The notes beneath the pieces are model-generated. The model made no database searches and had not been told where the DNA came from. It saw only the letters and a list, made by a program, of their open reading frames with translations. Shown piece by piece: positions 38,884 through 48,702 of a stretch of DNA of 64,000 nt; within the stretch, counting starts at the first letter, position 1, and every line of letters starts with the position of its first letter. The stretch is from Saccharomycopsis phalli (taxonomy: Eukaryota > Ascomycota > Saccharomycetes > Ascoideales > Saccharomycopsidaceae). The DNA lies in assembly GCA_020342235.1 (NCBI GenBank), contig CP073219.1:496001-560000 (forward strand). Reading direction: 5' to 3'. The position numbers and the translations under genes are program-made.

Positions 38884-40299
38884 TTACAGACTAGACTCTC
38901 GTAATTTTTGAAGCCTTAGTGCTCTCTTTTGACTACTTCTCAAACTAAACGGCGACGCAATTGTAGTAATCACAGTCCAAATAACAAGTATTGCATAGTT
39001 TCTTCCCAAGTATCGTTTAGTAGTGTCGAACAAGATCACAAACATGATTTTCTGAAAATTAAAAATAGGCAAGGCATATCCATAGCGGTAGAATTTAGGA
39101 CAGACTGTGAGTGCGAACATGACCGGTGAAATGTTTATAATGAGGAATCCTACAACAAAAAAGCCAAGCATACTTCTATCGAAGCTGAGCAAGTGTGGCA
39201 ACAAGCAATCATTGATGCCGCCCAAAGACGCAATAAGAAGATATGCCGAACTCCAAATGACCAAAAACCCAGACCTACCAAACGTTGCGTTGAATGGTAA
39301 CTGAAAGGCAACTACAACAAGAGCATAAGCTAATCCGATACTCATGTAAGTCGCATGGCTCGCCAAAAACTTATACACCAAGAATGACTTTCTATTTAGC
39401 TTATCAGCCAAACGGGCGTGGACTGGTGCCGAGAAGTTGAACAATTGAATAGAGACCACAATCGAAAAAATCAATCCAGTATACAATATACCAATGAATG
39501 TTGTATGAGTTGCTGGACGCATATCTTGAATGGCCGGTAAAAATGGACCAGCAACTAACAGAGGAGCATTTGCCAAAACAGTGGCTAGAGTTGATTCTCT
39601 TGAATCATCGGGAAGAGCATTAATGAGTGGTTGGATGATTCCGTCAGATGCAGCAGCACTAAGGGCTCTTTTGATGTTGTTAAACACTGGTGTGATATAC
39701 AGTGTTACGGTATTCAAGTCTCTACCAGTTTCGTAAATACAATAAACGGAATTTATTGATGTGAAGTTTTCAGCTGGATTGATGATGCCATTGAAATAGT
39801 TAAGCGACGCATTTGGTGGAACCAAGCATCCTCCCCAGTAATTTTGCTGGTGAATCTGTCTGGTTAATTCCTGAACATAGTTATTATTGCTCAAAGGACG
39901 TAACTTGCTTTCAAAATCAGAACTATTCACTTCATACCAGGTTCCAAACGCGTTGAATTCCATCAAGACATTTCTCACTGTATTTCCAATGACAGGCTCG
40001 AAGGTACTATTGTTACTGTCCATGTTGAGGTAAAGAAAATTGAATCTACGCAATCGGGTCTCACGCCGGTAGAAACTGCCCCAATAAATCGATAGCAATG
40101 CAATATACAAAATGAAGACAGTTAGATAAACACGTAGAAACATCATGATAACATTTCGATTCCAAAACCTGTGAGCTTTCTTGAAGAAACTGTGCCGCAT
40201 CACCTTTATACCATCGTGCTGATGACTTTTCAATCGCGAGACATCTTGGATATCTGGATCAGTTTCCTTAAGTGCCTTCAGTCCTGACTGGCTGTTCAT
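38884..40299 (-). CDS. SNG1: Sng1-like multi-pass membrane protein (DUF3533)
   Basis: Sng1 confers resistance to nitrosoguanidine and affects plasma-membrane lipid asymmetry. The 471-aa protein has one N-terminal helix (LRVYLTVFILYIALLSIYWG) and then a hydrophilic loop of about 170 residues (GCLVPPNASLNYFNGI, VYCIYETGRDLNTVTLYITP). A cluster of helices starts near residue 265 (GILYTGLIFSIVVSIQLFNF) and continues to the C-terminus (five in all, ending AILVIWTVITTIASPFSL). This one-plus-five layout is that of the Sng1/DUF3533 family. It is divergent from SOL3, with 141 bp between starts, and converges with BRR2 104 bp away. Confidence 0.8.
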   Translation of the reverse strand: MNSQSGLKALKETDPDIQDVSRLKSHQHDGIKVMRHSFFKKAHRFWNRNVIMMFLRVYLTVFILYIALLSIYWGSFYRRETRLRRFNFLYLNMDSNNSTFEPVIGNTVRNVLMEFNAFGTWYEVNSSDFESKLRPLSNNNYVQELTRQIHQQNYWGGCLVPPNASLNYFNGIINPAENFTSINSVYCIYETGRDLNTVTLYITPVFNNIKRALSAAASDGIIQPLINALPDDSRESTLATVLANAPLLVAGPFLPAIQDMRPATHTTFIGILYTGLIFSIVVSIQLFNFSAPVHARLADKLNRKSFLVYKFLASHATYMSIGLAYALVVVAFQLPFNATFGRSGFLVIWSSAYLLIASLGGINDCLLPHLLSFDRSMLGFFVVGFLIINISPVMFALTVCPKFYRYGYALPIFNFQKIMFVILFDTTKRYLGRNYAILVIWTVITTIASPFSLRSSQKRALRLQKLRESSL

Positions 40300-40440
40300 A
40301 TTTAACGAATAAATACTAATGAAGCCCTTGCAATTTAACCAATTCAGGAGCTTGGACCCTAATTGATGCCCTCCGTATTACCCGTCCACACATACGCATA
40401 AGGGATTAAGTTTGGTGGGAGAGGCTGAGAATCTAACAAA

Positions 40441-41208
40441 ATGTCAGACGTTGAAGTATTTGCCTACTCAAAGAATGAGACTCTTTCTGAGACCCTTGGA
40501 AAGTACATTTTAAGAATTCAAAACCAAGTCTTGCTTGAGAAATCTACATTCAATGTTGCTTTTAGCGGTGGGTCGCTTGTTCAATTTCTCAAGACCGGGT
40601 TGATTGAAGAGCAGGAAGTATTCTCTAAAATCAACTGGGACCGCTGGGTCATTTACTTTTCTGATGAGAGATTGGTGGCCTTGAATGACGACGACTCAAA
40701 CTACAAATTGGTAAATGACTTAATCCTCAAACCCTTAGCCGACAAAGGAGTAAAGGGTCCAAAGGTGGTTACTATCAATGAGTCGTTGGTCCACGAAACC
40801 GACGACTCCACAGATGCTCAAATTGCCAAGGAATACGAGTCTCTTTTGCCAAAGGACCATTCTTTTGACTTGATTCTTTTGGGACTTGGTCCAGATGGCC
40901 ACACTGCCTCGTTGTTCCCAGGCCACGCAGCCTTGAAAGAAACCAAAAAGCTTATTATCAATATCAATGACTCTCCAAAGCCACCTCCAAGACGAATTTC
41001 TTTTACAATTCCTCTTATTAGTAAGGCCAAGAATATTGTGTTTGTTGCCACCGGTGCTTCCAAGCAACCTGTCATTAAACAAATTTTCGAGCAAACCAAG
41101 TCAGGATTGCCAGGTGAATTAGTGAACGACTTGCCAAACATTCCAATTAAGTGGTTCACTACCAATGACGCAGTGAAGGGCGCTCCAATTATTGTATCTA
41201 TGCTCTAG
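40441..41208 (+). CDS. SOL3: 6-phosphogluconolactonase (Sol3/Sol4-type)
   Basis: The enzyme hydrolyses 6-phosphogluconolactone in the oxidative pentose-phosphate pathway. The 255-aa protein shows NVAFSGGSLVQFLKTGL, WVIYFSDERLVALNDDDSNY and the catalytic signature FDLILLGLGPDGHTASLFPG, all typical. The C-terminus has KPPPRRISFTIPLISKAKN and FVATGASKQPVIKQIF. The length (249 aa in yeast) fits the enzymatic members SOL3/SOL4 rather than the tRNA-export-linked SOL1/SOL2. I found no CTG codon in the part I read, in line with a well expressed gene. Confidence 0.93.
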   Translation: MSDVEVFAYSKNETLSETLGKYILRIQNQVLLEKSTFNVAFSGGSLVQFLKTGLIEEQEVFSKINWDRWVIYFSDERLVALNDDDSNYKLVNDLILKPLADKGVKGPKVVTINESLVHETDDSTDAQIAKEYESLLPKDHSFDLILLGLGPDGHTASLFPGHAALKETKKLIININDSPKPPPRRISFTIPLISKAKNIVFVATGASKQPVIKQIFEQTKSGLPGELVNDLPNIPIKWFTTNDAVKGAPIIVSML

Positions 41209-41289
41209 ATGCGCCAGTATTTATTTACGTATAGGAAATAAACAATTCTAACTCGTGATAAATGAAATAGAATAATTAGTCATTGTCTA

Positions 41290-41400
41290 ATGTTTGCGCT
41301 CCAATTGCTGCTCCAAAACTCGGTCCATCTGATACCCCTTCCCGTGGGAATGCATACAGGTGTTTTCGTGATTTCAAGCATCCTGGAAATGTTACCATGA
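41290..41400 (+). promoter_or_regulatory. Upstream ORF overlapping the F-box start by ATGA
   Basis: An ATG at 41290 opens a 36-codon frame whose TGA stop (41398-41400) overlaps the main ATG (41397-41399) as ATGA. An in-frame ATG at 41350 gives a shorter 16-codon version with the same stop. If the transcript starts upstream of 41290, the F-box protein would be made by leaky scanning or by reinitiation at the overlap. Confidence 0.45.
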
Positions 41401-43196
41401 TTGATAGATTTCCTAATGAGATACTCATCGAGTTATTTAATCGGTTGGATATCAACCAGCTATGGCTGTTAGCACAAACCAGTATCCAATTTCGACGGGT
41501 TATCTCCCTGTATTTAACTGGATCTGGTGTCATCAGCGATGACCTGACCTTTCGAAACCACACAAGAGCCCACGGTAAATATGCAGAGAGTTGCCAAGCT
41601 GGGTTGATTTCTGGTTGTCAAGTATTTGATGTAAAGACGATGGTTCGATTTGCAATATTGACGGGGAGATATCGTCTGAACAAAGCCAACCAACAACCAG
41701 CAAGCCTTATCAACACTGAATATGTATTGGCGCCCTTTTGGAAGGACGGGGACAAGGAGTTCTTATACGTACCAGCGGAAAATAGTAAGTGCAAATTGTC
41801 CACGGTGGATAACAAGGGAAAGTACTACTTTGCCGTCTTTGATATTATCTCTCCTGGCATCCAGGTGATACCCTCTAGGTCATGCAACAAGAATAACTGG
41901 CCCAAACTACCTGGCAACAAGTATTACAAAAATTACAACTATGGGAAACCAATCAATTTGGACGCGGAACATTTTGGCATGTCGCCACTTAGTATTCCCA
42001 AAGATTCAAAGTACATAGTGGCTATTACTGATATCCAAAGCCCGGGAATTGACCAGGCTATTGATACTGGCAGGTTCAGTAGGCAATCGCAATATTTTGT
42101 GTCTTTTGATTTTGTATTTAAAGAAATACAGGTACTAAATGACAGACTAGATAATTTACATCTTGTCTTACGCATGAATAATAACACTATAGCCATATAT
42201 CACCTAGGGAAGCTCAAGAGTAATAATGTCTTGGCCGACGAAGATTTGGAAGCAAGTTTTGAAGAGTTCCACACCCTTTCTGACTATAAAATAATAGATA
42301 ACCATATTATAATCAACGAACCAACTGCTCGACTCTCAGTTTTAACTCCCTGTTACGAGAATAATAGCTTCTCCTTAATGCGTCATGATTTGGAATACGG
42401 CAGCACATATAAAAGAATAGGGGCTGCCAGTTTGGGATCTATATTATTAGTTGATGAGAATGAATCTATTACCTTGACATCCTATCTAGAAAATGATGAT
42501 TTAGTAACTGCAAAGACATCACATCTTACCAGTGTACCTTTCTTATGCTTAGATGACATGGCTCTGTTAACTATAAATAGAGCTACCCGGGAACCCAGGT
42601 ATGAAAGCTCCTACTACATTCCACCAATTGGACGCCAGAACCCATTCTTAGATTTCAGCCACCAAATTGATGTTAAATTCTTCCTGCCATTTATTCATCA
42701 CTCATTTTCATTGAATAGTTTTGAGTCCTACACTGGACTAACTACACCAATAATAAAAAACCTTCAAGACGAGTCTGTGGTTGCTAAAGTACTTACAAAC
42801 CAACAGAAATGTGTGATTTTATTGAAAATATATGACTCGTTTCAACAATTCAAGGGCATTGGGGTGTGCATATTAAATACAGACAGAGTGTCAATGGTTT
42901 TCTTGCTTAGGTTATTATTGGATCTCAAGTTGTCCCCAATAGATTATGAATCTTGGACAATAACCCAGACTAACCCAGAAAAAATCTCATTAGAAAACTT
43001 TATCAGGAAAGCTTTTATTCCCTTGTCCCATTTTATTAACAACTCAACAGATTTAAAAAGCACTTTTCTATTGGGCAAGGGCCCCGACTCAATTAAGTAT
43101 GTTGACCTAATTTCCAAGGACACTCAAATATTTGAGACAGAGACTGGCCAAATACTACTCCAATGGAACTCGACAACTATTACCCTTGAGCTTTAG
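41397..43196 (+). CDS. F-box protein of unknown target
   Basis: The 599-aa protein begins with an F-box (residues 2-40: IDRFPNEILIELFNRLDINQ, LWLLAQTSIQFRRVI). The F-box binds Skp1 in an SCF ubiquitin ligase. The remaining 550 residues have no motif I know. They are mixed beta and helix (NKGKYYFAVFDIISPGIQV, SKYIVAITDIQSPGIDQAI) and could be a beta-rich substrate domain. The two segments share an F/Y-x-V-A/x-I-x-D-I-x-S-P-G-I pattern, a possible internal repeat. The frame is open to a TTG at 41283, but the first ATG is at 41397. An upstream ORF ends exactly on this start. It converges with CGR1 with a 1-bp gap. Confidence 0.7.
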   Translation: MIDRFPNEILIELFNRLDINQLWLLAQTSIQFRRVISLYLTGSGVISDDLTFRNHTRAHGKYAESCQAGLISGCQVFDVKTMVRFAILTGRYRLNKANQQPASLINTEYVLAPFWKDGDKEFLYVPAENSKCKLSTVDNKGKYYFAVFDIISPGIQVIPSRSCNKNNWPKLPGNKYYKNYNYGKPINLDAEHFGMSPLSIPKDSKYIVAITDIQSPGIDQAIDTGRFSRQSQYFVSFDFVFKEIQVLNDRLDNLHLVLRMNNNTIAIYHLGKLKSNNVLADEDLEASFEEFHTLSDYKIIDNHIIINEPTARLSVLTPCYENNSFSLMRHDLEYGSTYKRIGAASLGSILLVDENESITLTSYLENDDLVTAKTSHLTSVPFLCLDDMALLTINRATREPRYESSYYIPPIGRQNPFLDFSHQIDVKFFLPFIHHSFSLNSFESYTGLTTPIIKNLQDESVVAKVLTNQQKCVILLKIYDSFQQFKGIGVCILNTDRVSMVFLLRLLLDLKLSPIDYESWTITQTNPEKISLENFIRKAFIPLSHFINNSTDLKSTFLLGKGPDSIKYVDLISKDTQIFETETGQILLQWNSTTITLEL

Positions 43197-43197
43197 C

Positions 43198-43566
43198 CTA
43201 CTTTTTCTTACCATCACTCAATAGCTTATTTCTCTTCTCCTTTCTTCGTAATCGCTCAACCTTCTTCGCATGGTACTTTTGTGCCAATCGTTCATATCGC
43301 TCTTTTTCTTCTTTTTCCTCTCGTTTCTTTTTAATATTTGCTCGTCTATCCATTTCTTTTTCCAACTTTTCATCCTTCATTTGCTTTAACTTCGCTTTTA
43401 ACAACTTATCTTGTTCTTGCTTTTGTCTTCTGTCCCCAAACGACATCTTCTTCGTTTTATGATTCATTGATGAACCAGTGAATGCAGTTTTTTCCACTTT
43501 CCATGGCTTTCCACTAACTCTAGCACCCTGTAATTTCGATTTGTTTTCTTGGACAATCTCACTCAT
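43198..43566 (-). CDS. CGR1: Cgr1, nucleolar 60S biogenesis factor
   Basis: Cgr1 is a small, basic nucleolar protein needed for processing of the 5.8S and 25S rRNA. The 122-aa protein has ARVSGKPWKVEKTAFTG, then a long Lys/Glu/Arg coiled-coil helix (residues 50-115; FGDRRQKQEQDKLLKAKLKQ and RLRRKEKRNKLLSDGKKK). Both are typical of the family (120 aa in S. cerevisiae). Its stop lies one base from the convergent F-box stop, so each transcript must run into the other gene. Confidence 0.93.
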   Translation of the reverse strand: MSEIVQENKSKLQGARVSGKPWKVEKTAFTGSSMNHKTKKMSFGDRRQKQEQDKLLKAKLKQMKDEKLEKEMDRRANIKKKREEKEEKERYERLAQKYHAKKVERLRRKEKRNKLLSDGKKK

Positions 43567-43710
43567 ATTGATCTAAGAAAAAAAAATTTCACTACTCATC
43601 TCAAAGAAAGACACCACATTTTTATTAAAAGCACCTACAGTCAGAAAAAACACCACACAACTACAGTCATTATTACCCTAACATTTTATTTTCATTTATA
43701 CAATCGCAAT

Positions 43711-46700
43711 TTAAGAAGCTCTTATATTTAATCGAGCATCAAGAACAGCAATTTCTTCTTTGATACTAGCTTCTTCGACGGTTTTCACCAACTCCTTGGT
43801 GCATTTAGCAATGTCAAACGCAATTCCAGCCAATCTCTGCTTAAAATGCTTGTCAGCATAGTCATCGTCATCGCTTTTATCATTTGTACACAACATATCC
43901 ATTCTTCTCCCACAATCAGCTAAACTCTGTACCACCCATCTACCATGCTCTCTTAATTGAACGTTTCGAGTTTGTGCCATGGAAACACTTGTAGCATCAA
44001 ACATTTGCCCAACAACTTGTCCAATTGCCTTTGCACCATCTTTTAATATTCCAGTTGTCGAGTCAGGTGTCTTTATGGATGATAATAAAGATTGAATCGT
44101 TGAGATGACCTCCACTGTTTGATGCTCTAAGTACAATAACAATTCTCCAAGACTATTGTCTGGGTCGGCAATATTAAAATTCTTTACGTCAAACTCAGCA
44201 GCACGCTCGTTCCGCTTAGATTCTTGTAATGGAGAAGGCATTCCCTTCTCCTCAAACACCTCCCCATTCGGCTTTGGGAGATGTAATTCCGCATGAATCT
44301 TTGGTGGTGTAACAGTAGCACTATTATCAGCTGAATGTACACGAGGGATATTAAGTTCCAACAGCCTTGTTGAGTTTGTGCCATCAAAACCATTATTATG
44401 TTTAGGGGTACTTGAACCAGATGCATCAGTATGTCCATAATTGTGTTGCTTGGTTTCAATTTCGCGTTCTGCCTCATGTGCTAATCCATTTTCACGCTCA
44501 AGATTTCTTTTAATATCCGATACCTTGCTATGCTGGTTTTCTTTTTCGTGCGTGAAATTTCTCTCACGATCTAAAACTTGTTCACGTTGCAAGTCTGGCT
44601 CATTATCGAAGTCCCTTTTATGCTGCAGTTCTTTTTTGACGTTTAACTCTTTTTCACGCTCCAGTTCTCTTTGATGCACCAAATCTTTTTGATGATCTAA
44701 TTCCTTTTGGTGCTCGATTTCTCTTTGACGTTCAATTTCTTTTTGATGTTCGATTTCTTTTTGGCGATCTAATTCCTTTTGACGCTCCAATTCCTTTTGA
44801 AGTTCCAATTCCTTTTGACGTTCCGATTCCTTTTGACGCTCCAATTCCTTCTGACGCTCCAATTCCTTCTGACGCTCTAATTCCTTCTGATGGTCTAATT
44901 CCTTTTGACGATCTAGTTCCTTTTGACGCTCCAATTCTCTTTGACGCTCCAGTTCCCTTTGACGTTCTAACTCCATCTGATGGTCTAATTCCTTTTGACG
45001 CTTGATTTCATTTTGGCGATCTAGTTCATTTTGACGCTCTAATTCATTCTGAATTTCGATTTCTTTTTGGCGATCCAATTCCTTCTTATGGTCTAATTCC
45101 TTCTGACGTTCCAATTCCTTCTGACGTTCCAATTCCTTCTGACGTTCCAATTCCTTCTGACGTTCCAATTCCTTCTGACGTTCCAATTCCTTTTGGCGTT
45201 CAATTTCTTTTTGAATATTCAATTCCTTTTGGTTTTCTAACCCTTTTTGATATTCAGGTTCTTTCCCATATAATACTTCTTTTTCACTCATAGAAACTCC
45301 TCCGCGTTGCGATTTACCCTGGGCATCCAATTTTCCTTCACTTTTCAAATCACTTCCATGTTTCTGATACCCTTCATTTTCAAACCCTCTTTTATCGGTG
45401 AAGGTTACCCCGTGCCGTGAATCCTTTATACTATTCGTCGCTTTATCATGCGCTAAGCCTCTTTCATCTTGAGCTACTCCATTAATAGCCAATCCTTGAG
45501 AAATTGGCAATCCTGCGTCATGATGAAAAGTGCTTTCTTGCTCAAACTCCTTTTCACGACCCAATTCTTTCATGCTTTGAGATTTCTTTTCACGCTCTGT
45601 TTCTCTTTCACGCTCCAATTCTTTTCTAATGTCTCTTTCAGAGATTTTGATTATATCAGTTAACTTATTTTTATTTTCAAACTTTTCAACCATTTTAGCA
45701 GACAGTAAACCTGGAGAACTTGTCGTTATCAGAGACAGACTACCATTACCCAGTGATTCCTCCAACTGCTTTACTCTTGATAAAATATTACTCTTCAGAG
45801 AAACACTCTTACTCAGTGGCTGGGGATTGGCAACCTCAGGACTTGACTCTGCATTGAATCTATCTCTTAACTTAGAAATAGAGCTTTTCTTTGGGGTTGA
45901 GTAAGGAGAATGTTCTGCGTCTTTCTCAATATCAGTACTAATAGCCTTAGAAATCCCAATTCCAATAACAGAATCATTGTTGCTTTTGTTCAAATAGTCA
46001 CTAGTATCACCATCCAGAACACCATCATCTGATCTATTGAGCCTTGTCCCGTTTGGACTTCCTCTACCAGCAGTACTCACAAAGCCTGGCTTATTGATTA
46101 AACTAGGACTCAATGAAAAGCCTGTTGTGAACGGATTTTCTCTTTTGGTCGTGATTATTGGCGACTGACCGTCTTTCTTGGTCATCTTCAATGGTCTATT
46201 AGGTGCTAACAAAGAATCATCATCTTTCACGGACTTGATCGTAAGTTTTTCTAGGGTTGCAGTATTCCTCTTATTAGCCTTTGCTGCACCCACCAAATTA
46301 CATACACTGAAAGCAATTTCACTAATGGCAGTTTCAACTACCAATTTAGGTAAAGTCTTGCCATGAACAGCATAGAATCTTGTCGAAGTGATAGCATGTG
46401 AAGTTGAAGCCTTGATTAATGCAGAATATTCACCATTACTAATAGACTCGCCCTGGTTAGAAATGTCACCAGCAATAATGGTTATTCTAGTGATAGTCTG
46501 GAAAAGAAGATCTGTACTCAAATGCTCATCGTTTATAATCAACAAAAAAGAGGAAATTAGCGAATTTAATTCAACAATAGATTGTAATGAAATTAAGCCG
46601 GCCGGATCAACATACTTCATAACCTCCTGAGATAGATCTATTGGTTTTACAGTATTCAACTCATTCGAAACAGAGTGTTTTAAGGACTCGGATCTCACAT

Positions 46701-48261
46701 CTTGATATTTTTTCTGCCAATCCAAAACTTGAAGCTTTAATCCTTCAATTGTTTCGTCATTATCATTAATAGATTTCGAATCAACTTTATTAAGCCGCTT
46801 TTGAATATTTTCAATCTCATTAATAGATGTGCTGTTATTCAAATTACTGCTTAAAGTCAGGGTTAATTTATTCTTCTCAGACGCCAACTCTTGCTTCAAA
46901 TTCAAATTTTCCTGTTGTAAAGCTTTCAATCTGTTATTCGCGCCCTTTCGACTCTCCACGATTTCATTCTTTAATTCCTCTTCATTCAACAAAACTGTAT
47001 TATACTTCTCTTGTAGTCTCTTGAAGTCATCTAATAGAATATCATATTCGTGCTTATTTTTCCCATTTTCTTCCCTCAAATCTATGTAAGCAGTTTGATT
47101 ACTTTCCTTTTCAGATTCCAAGTTCTTGATCGTAAAGTTCAATTTCGTAATTGTTTGTTGAAGTTCATTTGGAATTTCTCGATCATTTAAATTTTTCTTT
47201 GCATCTAATTCATGTTGCAAGTTAGAGAGCTCAGCTTTTCGTCTCTCTTCGCTATTCTTCAAGTCATGCTGTAAATCAGAAAGCTCAGCTTTTCGCCTCT
47301 CTTCGTTACTCTCCAAGTCATTGACATGCCCTTCCATCCCACTCAAACGCTCCTTAAGCTCTCTTAATTGAGAATTCAACTTTTCTATTGTAATTTCATG
47401 GTTGGTAATGATCTTATCCATTTTTGTACCTTCCTCTAGTAACACTTCGATCTCTCTATCTTTACTGCTAATAGACGTTTGTGTGTGATGACTATGGTGC
47501 ACAGACGGAGGCAGTAAAGGCCTTTGTTTGTAGTCAAATTCAGTGCTGGTCGGGCTGAACTTCTTCTCAACTGGACTGTAGTCAGAATCAAATTTACCAA
47601 ACCTTTCCTGCAAAGGACTATTGGTAAGCTTCTCATGAATTTGAAGCTCTTTGGATGCCTTTCCTTTTTCTGTATCATCACTGCTCCATGATAGAACTGA
47701 CTTTGCTGGAATCTTAGGGACCTCTTCTTCAGCTTCATCACTACTCCATGATAACATCGATTTAGTTGGAATAACAGTTCCTGATTGGACACCAAGCTGC
47801 GAGTGATCTTTATTGCTCTTCTCTTTTATTTTTTCCTTCTCTTCACTTTTACTCTCGTTTAACTCTGGATCAGCCTGGCGACTCTCTGGCACATCAAGCC
47901 CTCGTCTTTCGATTTCGTACAACATATCGGTTACCAAATCTTTATACCGAGGAGAAGGCAATGACGCTAGCTTCTTTCTAGCCCTATTTCTTTTTGGATG
48001 GAAATTTTGCACAGGCAGAAGAAACTCTTCTTGATTAGCACCAGTAGCCAAGCGTCGTACCAATTCGTCATGGACATCTGTGGATAACTCCGAAAACTGG
48101 TCAGTAGATAACTTCAACAACTTTTCTCTTGCTTTCCGTGTTCTCGAGGAATTTACATGTCTATCACTAGTGATATCATTAGAATTTGAGATAAACTGAT
48201 GAAACGCCTTGGAGTGGGTGACTAAATTTGTCAAGTCTGAGTCTTCGTTTGATTTGGCCAT
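43711..48261 (-). CDS. SPA2: Spa2, polarisome scaffold
   Basis: Spa2 is the polarisome core that holds Bni1, Pea2 and the MAP kinase kinases at the bud and hyphal tip. The 1516-aa protein begins with the SHD-I/GIT domain: two related helices, ARKKLASLPSPRYKDLVTDM and the earlier TRKAREKLLKLSTDQFSELS. A coiled coil spans about residues 270-520. A conserved region lies near 540-660 (LNSLISSFLLIINDEHLSTD). A hexapeptide array (RQKELE, about 30 units) lies at about 1010-1205. The C-terminal SHD-V-like helical region (ELLLYLEHQTVEVISTIQSL) ends the protein. Multiple SP/TP sites are present. It is divergent from the Spo71-like gene. The identification is firm; the array is much longer than in S. 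cerevisiae Spa2. Confidence 0.92.
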   Translation of the reverse strand: MAKSNEDSDLTNLVTHSKAFHQFISNSNDITSDRHVNSSRTRKAREKLLKLSTDQFSELSTDVHDELVRRLATGANQEEFLLPVQNFHPKRNRARKKLASLPSPRYKDLVTDMLYEIERRGLDVPESRQADPELNESKSEEKEKIKEKSNKDHSQLGVQSGTVIPTKSMLSWSSDEAEEEVPKIPAKSVLSWSSDDTEKGKASKELQIHEKLTNSPLQERFGKFDSDYSPVEKKFSPTSTEFDYKQRPLLPPSVHHSHHTQTSISSKDREIEVLLEEGTKMDKIITNHEITIEKLNSQLRELKERLSGMEGHVNDLESNEERRKAELSDLQHDLKNSEERRKAELSNLQHELDAKKNLNDREIPNELQQTITKLNFTIKNLESEKESNQTAYIDLREENGKNKHEYDILLDDFKRLQEKYNTVLLNEEELKNEIVESRKGANNRLKALQQENLNLKQELASEKNKLTLTLSSNLNNSTSINEIENIQKRLNKVDSKSINDNDETIEGLKLQVLDWQKKYQDVRSESLKHSVSNELNTVKPIDLSQEVMKYVDPAGLISLQSIVELNSLISSFLLIINDEHLSTDLLFQTITRITIIAGDISNQGESISNGEYSALIKASTSHAITSTRFYAVHGKTLPKLVVETAISEIAFSVCNLVGAAKANKRNTATLEKLTIKSVKDDDSLLAPNRPLKMTKKDGQSPIITTKRENPFTTGFSLSPSLINKPGFVSTAGRGSPNGTRLNRSDDGVLDGDTSDYLNKSNNDSVIGIGISKAISTDIEKDAEHSPYSTPKKSSISKLRDRFNAESSPEVANPQPLSKSVSLKSNILSRVKQLEESLGNGSLSLITTSSPGLLSAKMVEKFENKNKLTDIIKISERDIRKELERERETEREKKSQSMKELGREKEFEQESTFHHDAGLPISQGLAINGVAQDERGLAHDKATNSIKDSRHGVTFTDKRGFENEGYQKHGSDLKSEGKLDAQGKSQRGGVSMSEKEVLYGKEPEYQKGLENQKELNIQKEIERQKELERQKELERQKELERQKELERQKELERQKELDHKKELDRQKEIEIQNELERQNELDRQNEIKRQKELDHQMELERQRELERQRELERQKELDRQKELDHQKELERQKELERQKELERQKESERQKELELQKELERQKELDRQKEIEHQKEIERQREIEHQKELDHQKDLVHQRELEREKELNVKKELQHKRDFDNEPDLQREQVLDRERNFTHEKENQHSKVSDIKRNLERENGLAHEAEREIETKQHNYGHTDASGSSTPKHNNGFDGTNSTRLLELNIPRVHSADNSATVTPPKIHAELHLPKPNGEVFEEKGMPSPLQESKRNERAAEFDVKNFNIADPDNSLGELLLYLEHQTVEVISTIQSLLSSIKTPDSTTGILKDGAKAIGQVVGQMFDATSVSMAQTRNVQLREHGRWVVQSLADCGRRMDMLCTNDKSDDDDYADKHFKQRLAGIAFDIAKCTKELVKTVEEASIKEEIAVLDARLNIRAS
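44660..45235. repeat. 18-bp tandem repeat array in SPA2
   Basis: Units of 18 bp encode RQKELE-type hexads. Five nearly identical copies (ttctgacgttccaattcc) stand head to tail near 45105-45195, and about 25 diverged copies lie on the other side. Every unit is in frame. The array is charged and should be helical, with Leu at every sixth position, which does not fit a heptad coiled coil. Confidence 0.85.
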
Positions 48262-48702
48262 ATTAAAAATATTAACTATATTATAAAATCAGTTTGCATC
48301 TGTATGCCAATAACTAGACGATAAGGAAAACGTTGTAAACTAATTTTCACTCGTGTAAAAAGATCCTGACGATCCACAAAATTAAAGGGAGTAATAGGAC
48401 AAACCTACAAAGTACAAAGGTACGGATGGGATGGCATGTACTAATTGATGCAGCCGCGTAAAAATCCCTTAGCCGCGTAAAATATTTTTCTACTAAAAAA
48501 TATTAATACTACAGTCCAAATATATGACTACTGAAATATAGCATATATAAAAGGGCTAAATATGAAAGGCAAAACAAGGCAGTGCACACTATATCTGAGG
48601 CGCTTCGTCACTAAAAATTTTCGTTCCTGGCATGCATGAGCCAATATGACGGATCATTCATTATACTAAATACCACACTGGTGGTATCATACTTCCTATG
48701 AT
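48262..48702. other. Divergent SPA2 / Spo71-like promoter
   Basis: About 440 bp between the two starts. It contains the direct repeat AGCCGCGTAAAA at 48452-48463 and 48471-48482 (19 bp apart) and a CCACACTGGTGG-type palindrome near 48673. No gene is supported. Confidence 0.5.
48452..48482. promoter_or_regulatory. Paired 12-bp direct repeat AGCCGCGTAAAA
   Basis: Two exact copies of AGCCGCGTAAAA, spaced 19 bp start to start, lie between SPA2 and the Spo71-like gene. On the other strand each reads TTTTACGCGGCT and holds ACGCG, the core of an MCB (MBF) box. They look like binding sites; the factor is inferred only. Confidence 0.45.

Noticed and set aside
41283-41396. N-terminal extension of the F-box protein to a TTG codon
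   Set aside because: No ATG in frame; a second frame here holds the uORF. The first ATG at 41397 begins just before the F-box.
44660-45235. CRISPR-like array in SPA2
   Set aside because: The units are contiguous with no unique spacers and are in frame within a coding region. This is a protein repeat.
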